Shown here: positions 14,359-19,285 of the stretch, in pieces
Position numbering within the stretch: the stretch's first letter is position 1
How the letters are laid out: each line of letters begins with the position of its first letter
Assembly: GCA_039820405.1 (NCBI GenBank)
Contig: JBCBQC010000115.1
Coordinates: 1-19,285, forward strand
Source of the DNA: CALLVY01 sp937899855
GTDB lineage: Bacteria; Bacteroidota; Bacteroidia; Chitinophagales; Saprospiraceae
Length of the DNA stretch: 19,285 nucleotides
Direction of reading: 5' to 3'
Made by a program: the position numbers and the translations under genes
The notes under the pieces: generated by a model
What the model was told of the DNA's origin: nothing
Seen by the model: the letters and a program-made list of their open reading frames with translations, nothing else
Database searches by the model: none

Positions 14359-15530
14359 TAGTCCACGATCATTATTCGTTCTACGTAGCCGAACCGACCT
14401 TCGATTTCCAATGTACAAAAGTACAGGCCGGCCCTTAAATTGGCCACGGTAAAACGTTGTTCCTGTGTGCCTGCCGCGAGCGTAGTGTCGGGCAGAATGA
14501 CGTGGACTTCCTTCCCGTATTGGTCCAAAAGAGTCGCCTTGACGCGGCTACTCTCCGATAATTTAAAGCTGAGTTGGGCCCAATCCCGAGCGGGGTTGGG
14601 GTTGAGGCGGATTTGAATATCCTCCGCAGGGGGGGCCTTGGTGGCGGTACTGATCCGGCCACTGAGGTTGGTGATCAGCCGCAGGCGGCCCGTTCCGTTG
14701 ACGAAATAGCCAATGAACTCGGAGACGTAGAGGCTGTCGCCACCGGGGGCGGGGAAGATGCCATTGGGGCCCGTAAAACGCGCCGTGCTGGGATCGCCAT
14801 CCTCATCCCCACGACTGCTACCGAGAAACAACTCGACGTTGCGGTCCGGGGTGATTTTGTATATCTTGAATCCTTGCACCGCAGTGGCGTAGACGGTATC
14901 CCCAATCATGCACATGAATCCCAGGTTGCCACTACCCGGGAGCTGGCTAAAGAATTCCGTATTGCCCGCTGGATCTACTTTAAAGATCGCCCGGTTGTTG
15001 AAATTGGCGACGAAGAGGTTACCCTGGGTATCAAAACCCATCCCCGCCGGGCCACTAAAGGCAGGATAATTGTTGAACGCTAGGACGTCCCCTTCGGGCG
15101 TGATCTTGTACAGGCGACTCTGGGTGTAGGAGCTGGCGATGAGGGTATCGGTACCGGGTTGGAAGATCAGGCCGGAGACGCCCATGAGGCTGTCGACAAA
15201 CAGTTCCATGTCGGCCCCCGGTTGGGTCCCCTTGCGATAAATTCGGTGGGCGGTATTGTCTGCGATGTAGAGGACGTCATCATCGCTGACGGCCAAGCCA
15301 TTGGGTGCTCCGATGTTTTGGCCGGCAAATAGACTGACGCCATCGGTGACATTGTACTTGTACACCGCCCCACCATTGTAGCGCGAGCCGTACAGGTTGC
15401 CCGCGGAGTCCATGGCGAGGGCATCGTTCATGCAGGAGGCGCCTTCGTAAAGGGTAGTCACTGACTGCGCCTGCGAGGGGACATCACCCAGTAGGGCTAC
15501 TACAAAAAATAGTAGGTAAAATCTTTTCAT
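14358..15530 (-). CDS. Secreted beta-propeller (NHL/SMP-30-like) protein with T9SS sorting domain
   Basis: A 390-residue exported protein. The signal peptide is at about 1-22 (LLFFVVALLG, ending SQAQ). A six-bladed-type propeller spans about 25-290, with repeated blades such as DALAMDSAGNLYGS, PNGLAVSDDDVLYIADN, PAGMGFDTQGNLFVANF and PNGIFPAPGGDSLYVSEF. A T9SS type A sorting domain is at about 305-390 (LNPNPARDWAQLSF, then YGKEV and AGLYFCTLE). NHL/SMP-30 propellers bind ligands or carry lactonase-like activity; no catalytic set could be assigned here, so the function stays open. It is expected outside the cell or on its surface. The ATG at 15530 starts a clean signal peptide. It converges on the CvfB gene with 10 bases between stops. 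A strong hairpin 56 bases upstream separates it from the AraC-type regulator gene. Confidence 0.85.
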   Translation of the reverse strand: MKRFYLLFFVVALLGDVPSQAQSVTTLYEGASCMNDALAMDSAGNLYGSRYNGGAVYKYNVTDGVSLFAGQNIGAPNGLAVSDDDVLYIADNTAHRIYRKGTQPGADMELFVDSLMGVSGLIFQPGTDTLIASSYTQSRLYKITPEGDVLAFNNYPAFSGPAGMGFDTQGNLFVANFNNRAIFKVDPAGNTEFFSQLPGSGNLGFMCMIGDTVYATAVQGFKIYKITPDRNVELFLGSSRGDEDGDPSTARFTGPNGIFPAPGGDSLYVSEFIGYFVNGTGRLRLITNLSGRISTATKAPPAEDIQIRLNPNPARDWAQLSFKLSESSRVKATLLDQYGKEVHVILPDTTLAAGTQEQRFTVANLRAGLYFCTLEIEGRFGYVERIMIVD

Positions 15531-15585
15531 AAGGTTTAGGTTTTAGAATAAATCTGATGACCCAAATGACGGTGGCGCGGCCCGG

Positions 15586-15619
15586 AAATTCGACCCACTT
15601 TTAAAAATGGGTCGAATTT
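15586..15619. terminator. 12-bp perfect inverted repeat between the AraC and propeller genes
   Basis: AAATTCGACCCA at 15586-15597 is the exact reverse complement of TGGGTCGAATTT at 15608-15619. The 10-base spacer (CTTTTAAAAA) can pair further inside. It lies 65 bases beyond the stop of the minus-strand AraC gene and 56 bases upstream of the propeller start, so it is probably that gene's terminator. T-runs after the stem are short on both strands (TTTT on plus), so an operator is the alternative. The rest of 15531-15683 shows nothing further. Confidence 0.5.
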
Positions 15620-15683
15620 TCAGCAGGGGAATCGACGAAAGGGCCCCCGGGAGCGTACGAACGACATTTTGCGGATTTGGCGC

Positions 15684-16826
15684 TTAAGCGTTGCCGGGGG
15701 GGAGGGAGTGGTCTCCGTTTTTGAAATAGTTGCGGGGACTCTGACCGGTGACCTTGCGGAAGGCGCGGTTGAAGGCGGATTTGGAGTTGAAGCCGGCCTG
15801 AAAAGCCAGTTCGAGGGTATTGCGTTGGGCGTAGTCGGGCTGCTGGCGCAGTTGGATAAATTCGCGAACGCGGTAGGTGTTGATAAAGTCGAAAAAATTC
15901 TTTTGGTAGCCCTGGTTGATCCGTCGGGAGAGCTCCGACCGGGGGAGGTCCAGCTGGCTAGCCAGGTCACCAATTTTGATTTCGGGGTGGAGAAAAGGCT
16001 TGTGTTTGAGCATGTACTGGTCGAGCTCGTCCAGTTCTTGGCTCGGGGGGGCGCTGGTCTCGGGAGGTACGGCTAGGCTGGGGCTCGGGCTGGTGATGAG
16101 TAGGGGCGGGAGATCCAGTAGTTCGGTCGATAAGAGGATGCGGAAGGCCAAAAAGTAAACGGAGAAGACCAGGGCAAACCAGACCAGCACGTAGCTGATG
16201 TAGCTGGGTTGGCTGGTTACCAGACCGTAGAAAGCACCCCCAATCCAAAGCCCCAAAATGACAAAGCTGGCGATGCAGTGGGGCAACAAGGCTTCGCCAA
16301 TAAATTCGGCGGCGTATTTCTCGTAAAATTCCCGGCGGTAGGTCCGAAAAAAGCGGACCGAGCCAATGAGGTAAGCCAGGAGGTGGAACATGGCCGCTAC
16401 TTCGACGAAGTAAAAGAGCACGATGATCTGCCGCCGGGTCAAAAAATCGACTAGCCCCTCCGCGTGAAGTGCCACGATGGTATTGATGATGAAAACGTGG
16501 ATAAAGGCGGGGATAAAGTGCCGCCAATACCGCCTACCAGAGGGAAGCCCACGGTGGAGGAGGGTGCGGATAAAAAAGAAGACGGCCGGCCCGGTAAGAA
16601 ACAGAATCACGTCGGGTAGGAGCCGCAGGGATGGGTAATCACGCAAGCTACTGTAGGGCAAGGTGACGCGACCGATGAGGATGACCGTGACCAATACCAA
16701 GAGGTAGACCAGGTGCTGGACCGCCGCCTCGTTGGAGGGTTTCTTGCGCCACAGGAGCAGGGCCATAAAACCGCCCTGAACCGCCCCGAGTAAGAGGAAT
16801 GCGTTGAGCCAATCCGTTGTTGACAT
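15684..16826 (-). CDS. AraC-family regulator with 7-TM N-terminal domain
   Basis: A 380-residue protein. Seven hydrophobic segments lie at about 6-26, 38-54, 72-90, 104-120, 135-155, 182-202 and 208-230. A Pro/Ser-rich linker follows to about 263, and a C-terminal AraC/XylS-type double HTH at about 283-368 (KIGDLASQLDLPRSELSRRI, then LAFQAGFNSKSAFNRAFRKV and TGQSPRNYF). This membrane-bound AraC architecture is common in Bacteroidota and should place the DNA-binding part in the cytoplasm under control of a membrane-sensed signal, which is unknown. The ATG at 16826 is preferred to an upstream in-frame start at 16949 because that extension runs through the terminator of the neighbouring gene and lacks homology-like features. 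Its targets are not shown; the secreted propeller downstream on the same strand is one candidate by proximity only. Confidence 0.88.
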   Translation of the reverse strand: MSTTDWLNAFLLLGAVQGGFMALLLWRKKPSNEAAVQHLVYLLVLVTVILIGRVTLPYSSLRDYPSLRLLPDVILFLTGPAVFFFIRTLLHRGLPSGRRYWRHFIPAFIHVFIINTIVALHAEGLVDFLTRRQIIVLFYFVEVAAMFHLLAYLIGSVRFFRTYRREFYEKYAAEFIGEALLPHCIASFVILGLWIGGAFYGLVTSQPSYISYVLVWFALVFSVYFLAFRILLSTELLDLPPLLITSPSPSLAVPPETSAPPSQELDELDQYMLKHKPFLHPEIKIGDLASQLDLPRSELSRRINQGYQKNFFDFINTYRVREFIQLRQQPDYAQRNTLELAFQAGFNSKSAFNRAFRKVTGQSPRNYFKNGDHSLPPGNA

Positions 16827-16930
16827 ACTTAGATTTAGTTGTGTAGAACGAGCGGGGTTTAATGGGAAACAGCGGGGGTACTTTCCGATCGGTAATATAA
16901 AAAACTTATGGCAATCGCAGGGTAGGAAAT

Positions 16931-16967
16931 AAAAAAAGTCCCCACTCACGAGCGTGATATTGGGGAC
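16931..16967 (-). terminator. Rho-independent terminator after the sigma factor operon
   Basis: On the minus strand, GTCCCCA (complement of 16961-16967) pairs with TGGGGAC (complement of 16938-16944). An inner TCACG/CGTGA stem extends it, and seven T (16931-16937) follow directly. It lies 54 bases beyond the stop of the 602-residue protein gene. This is the clearest intrinsic terminator in the window. No other element was seen in 16827-17020. Confidence 0.85.
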
Positions 16968-17020
16968 CTGGAGAGAAAGGAAAGTTAATTTATAATAGGA
17001 CTTACACTTACAATTCTAAT

Positions 17021-18829
17021 TTAAAATTCGAGAATCCGACGGACATCCTCTTCGCTTTGAATGGCTTTGTCGATTACGTTGAGTACAAAGGTGTAATCTC
17101 CCTTCTTGCGATTGATCTTGCGGAATTTCTCGGGGCGGAACAAGGCGATCTTGTTGTCCGGGGTCACCAGCCACATCAGGTTGTCGGACTGGGTCTCAAA
17201 GCTGACGGGGGCGCCGGGGCGCGCGTGGAAGCGGGCCACCGTATTCCGGTTTTGGTTGACCAGGAAGGCCGTATGGCTATCGTACTCGTGGTTGTCGTCG
17301 TCTTTGAAGTCTCCCTTGACGCGCGCCACAAAGGGAGGCAAGGGGCGATCGCAATTCCAGATGCCAAAGCTGCTGGCCCGGAAGCGGTTGATGATCTTGC
17401 GAGTGATCATTTTCTCGCTCGCTTCGCGATCCAAGCCCCGGCTACGCAAGGCCGCGATTTCCTCGCGATACGCCAGCTCCGCCTGTTGACGTTCCGCTTC
17501 GTAGAATTCCCGCAAGCGAGCCCGAGCATCGGCCAATTGCGCTTCCCGCGCCGTGACCGCCTGCTGGTAGACTTCAAATTGCTGGTTGAATTCCTGAATC
17601 GCCCGATCGTAATCCGCTCCCGATAGGACGGGATTGATGATCATCTTTAGCTGGGTCTCCCCGCTGATGAGGGTCAATTCGTAATCGCGGTTGTTCAAAC
17701 GACGGAGCTGCATATCCTCCCAGTTGATATTGTCGGCAGCCCTTTGCTGCTGCTGGTAATCGGGGCTATTAGGAGAAATTTGCCATAGGGTGCCCGCGTA
17801 TTGTTGACGAAGTTCGCGCAGTCGCTGCTCTTCGGCGGCTAGGGCTGCTTGCAACTCGTTGGGAGTCCGGTCGGGGTCAGCGGTGACACTTGCGGATAGG
17901 TCGTTGAAGTCAAAGTCAAAGACATCGTCGCTGGTGGCCCGCTCGGGGCGGACGGGCGCGACGGGTAAGGGAATCTCCGCTTCGATTCCTTGGATTTCCC
18001 GCAACTCTTGCTGCCGCAAATCAGCCAGGGATTCCTGGTGCTTGCGGTCGGCCTCTTCGGCCGGTTCCGTAGCGGCGGGGTCTTCCACCTCGTCGACCAC
18101 TTCGATGGCGTCTTTGGCGTGGTATACCCAGTTGCGGGCCTCCGTATCGAGCTGGTAAACGTTAAAGCTAGGCACCTGGGCCCGCTCGGCGGCGGGGATG
18201 CGCATCTCGGAAACCAATTCGACGTCGATTTCCTTACCCGGGGCGACGTTGATCTTACGGCCGTCTTGTTCGGCGTAGATTTCGATCATACCGGCGGATT
18301 CCAATTGGTAGAGGGTGCCGGCGGAATCGTAGCGCATGGGGATGCCCGAGAGGAAGAAGTCGACGTAGTCGTGAAACTCGCGGTAGCGAATGTCTACCTC
18401 GCCCTGTACAATTCCACCCTGCTCGTCGACAAAGGCGGCAGCGGGAACGATGAGCTTGGAGCCATTGGCGTATTCAAAGATGCCACCACGATTGGCGTCG
18501 AGGCTTTTTTGGGTATAGCTGGCCTTGATTTGTTTGAAGGGCGGATCGATAAAGGGGCGAGCCGCAAAGTAAGTCTGGTCGGCCTGGTTGGGGGCGACGA
18601 CTTCGGTTTGGTACAAAAACAAACCAACCAGGGCGGCAGCGGTCGCACCACCGAGGTAGTAGAGCCAACGCCGGCGGGGCCGTCCTGCCGATGGCTCGGA
18701 GCGCTCCGGGGCGGAAGTCGCCCCATCGGCTTGTACCTGAGCGAGCAGGGCATCGAAATCCTGGTGCCGAGCGATTTGCTCATCGCTCAGTTGGGGCGGA
18801 TCGACAATGATTTTGTACTTGTTTTTCAT
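17021..18829 (-). CDS. Large single-TM protein behind an ECF sigma factor, probable anti-sigma-like regulator
   Basis: A 602-residue protein; family not firmly recognised. The cytoplasmic N-terminus is about 53 residues and has SDEQIARHQDFDALL. One TM is at about 56-73 after an RPRRR positive-inside patch. The extracytoplasmic part begins with a ZU5-like segment at about 112-205 (GGIFEYANGSKLIVPAAAF, then GEVDIRYREFHDYVDF). It continues with an acidic and Pro-rich stretch (245-325), a Gln/Glu/Arg coiled coil (325-345 and 410-480), and a conserved-looking end starting FGIWNCDRPLPPF at 488. Its gene starts 61 bases after the sigma factor stop, the place and topology of an anti-sigma factor, but no classical zinc-binding anti-sigma domain (HxxxCxxC) is visible. 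The inference is that the short N-terminal tail holds the sigma factor and the large outer part senses envelope state. A strong terminator follows. Confidence 0.7.
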   Translation of the reverse strand: MKNKYKIIVDPPQLSDEQIARHQDFDALLAQVQADGATSAPERSEPSAGRPRRRWLYYLGGATAAALVGLFLYQTEVVAPNQADQTYFAARPFIDPPFKQIKASYTQKSLDANRGGIFEYANGSKLIVPAAAFVDEQGGIVQGEVDIRYREFHDYVDFFLSGIPMRYDSAGTLYQLESAGMIEIYAEQDGRKINVAPGKEIDVELVSEMRIPAAERAQVPSFNVYQLDTEARNWVYHAKDAIEVVDEVEDPAATEPAEEADRKHQESLADLRQQELREIQGIEAEIPLPVAPVRPERATSDDVFDFDFNDLSASVTADPDRTPNELQAALAAEEQRLRELRQQYAGTLWQISPNSPDYQQQQRAADNINWEDMQLRRLNNRDYELTLISGETQLKMIINPVLSGADYDRAIQEFNQQFEVYQQAVTAREAQLADARARLREFYEAERQQAELAYREEIAALRSRGLDREASEKMITRKIINRFRASSFGIWNCDRPLPPFVARVKGDFKDDDNHEYDSHTAFLVNQNRNTVARFHARPGAPVSFETQSDNLMWLVTPDNKIALFRPEKFRKINRKKGDYTFVLNVIDKAIQSEEDVRRILEF

Positions 18830-18890
18830 AAATTGCTAGTTGTGCCTACATGATCAGAAAAAGGGTAGTAAGTCGAGTTTCCTGATGATG

Positions 18891-19285
18891 CTAGAGGCTG
18901 GGGGCTTCCCCCGGCCCGGAGTTACGCAAAATGATTTTCTTCATCTTCTCCAGGGTGCGGTACGTCTTAATTTTAGCATTACTTTCCGTCAGGCCGAGAA
19001 TATCGGCAATTTCCTTAAAGGGTCTTTTTTCAAAAAATCGCATTTCGATCAGTTCCACCTCCACGTCGCGCAATTCATCCAGGGCTTTGATCATCGCCTC
19101 CCGCCGTTGGGGGCCTTGCTCCTGTTCCATCTCCTCCCGGAGGTGATCCAAATGCTCCGTCTCCAGGCTGACCATCCGATTTTTGGCGGACTCGCGAAAG
19201 TACTGCGCCACTTCGTTGCTGGCGATGCGGTAGAGCCAAGCCGAAAAAGGAACGCCCTTGAATTCATACTTAGCGATTTTTTGTA
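18891..19285 (-). CDS. ECF-type RNA polymerase sigma factor (N-terminus beyond the window)
   Basis: Partial gene: 131 residues are visible and the frame runs off the right edge. The visible part starts in the end of region 2 (YEFKGVPFSAWLYRIASNEV, the -10 recognition and melting segment). A variable charged linker follows (EEMEQEQGPQRREAM). It ends in region 4 with its HTH (ELIEMRFFEKRPFKEIADIL, then GLTESNAKIKTYRTLEKMKK), which reads the -35 box. Typical ECF factors have 170-200 residues, so about 50-70 are missing. The first in-frame start-like codon inside the window (GTG at 19211) lies within region 2 and is not the start. It should be controlled by the membrane protein encoded 61 bases downstream. 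Its promoter and regulation are outside the window. Confidence 0.92.
   Translation of the reverse strand, partial: QKIAKYEFKGVPFSAWLYRIASNEVAQYFRESAKNRMVSLETEHLDHLREEMEQEQGPQRREAMIKALDELRDVEVELIEMRFFEKRPFKEIADILGLTESNAKIKTYRTLEKMKKIILRNSGPGEAPSL

Noticed and set aside
16827..16949. Upstream in-frame start for the AraC-type gene
   Set aside because: The extension runs through the terminator of the previous operon and adds a non-conserved-looking segment before the first TM helix.

Overview
The window reads as chromosomal DNA of a GC-rich member of the Bacteroidota, most likely a Saprospiria/Lewinella-like bacterium. The evidence is two proteins with type IX secretion (T9SS) C-terminal sorting domains, a very long SprB-type repeat protein, a TonB-dependent receptor with an N-terminal carboxypeptidase-regulatory-like domain, a 7-TM AraC regulator, and several promoters of the Bacteroidota form TTTG-N19/20-TAnnTTTG. 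The genus is inference; no 16S rRNA or tRNA gene was seen.

Plus strand, 157-14347, in order: a DEDDy 3'-5' exonuclease of the PolB-exonuclease-like family; a small membrane-tethered protein with a LuxR-like HTH; ribulose-phosphate 3-epimerase (rpe); a TonB-dependent receptor followed after 11 bases by a GTG-started single-TM protein of unknown function; a 2449-residue secreted protein (M43 metalloprotease domain, linker and jelly-roll-like domains, 22 SprB-like repeats, T9SS sorting domain) behind a strong promoter and a leader of about 190 nt; and a CvfB-like S1/winged-helix RNA-binding protein.

Minus strand, 14358-19285, reading leftward from the right edge: an ECF sigma factor cut by the window edge, a 602-residue single-TM protein that sits where an anti-sigma factor usually sits, a clear intrinsic terminator, a 7-TM AraC-type regulator, a 12-bp perfect hairpin, and a beta-propeller T9SS cargo protein that converges on the CvfB gene with 10 bases between stop codons.

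The window is mostly accessory cell-surface biology (T9SS cargo, outer-membrane receptor) mixed with housekeeping genes (rpe, exonuclease, CvfB) and three membrane-linked or ECF-type transcription regulators. The most distinctive structure is the SprB-like array. It is built from two alternating repeat types, almost free of lysine, and strongly diverged at synonymous sites. No CRISPR array, insertion sequence, phage or recognised defence system was found.
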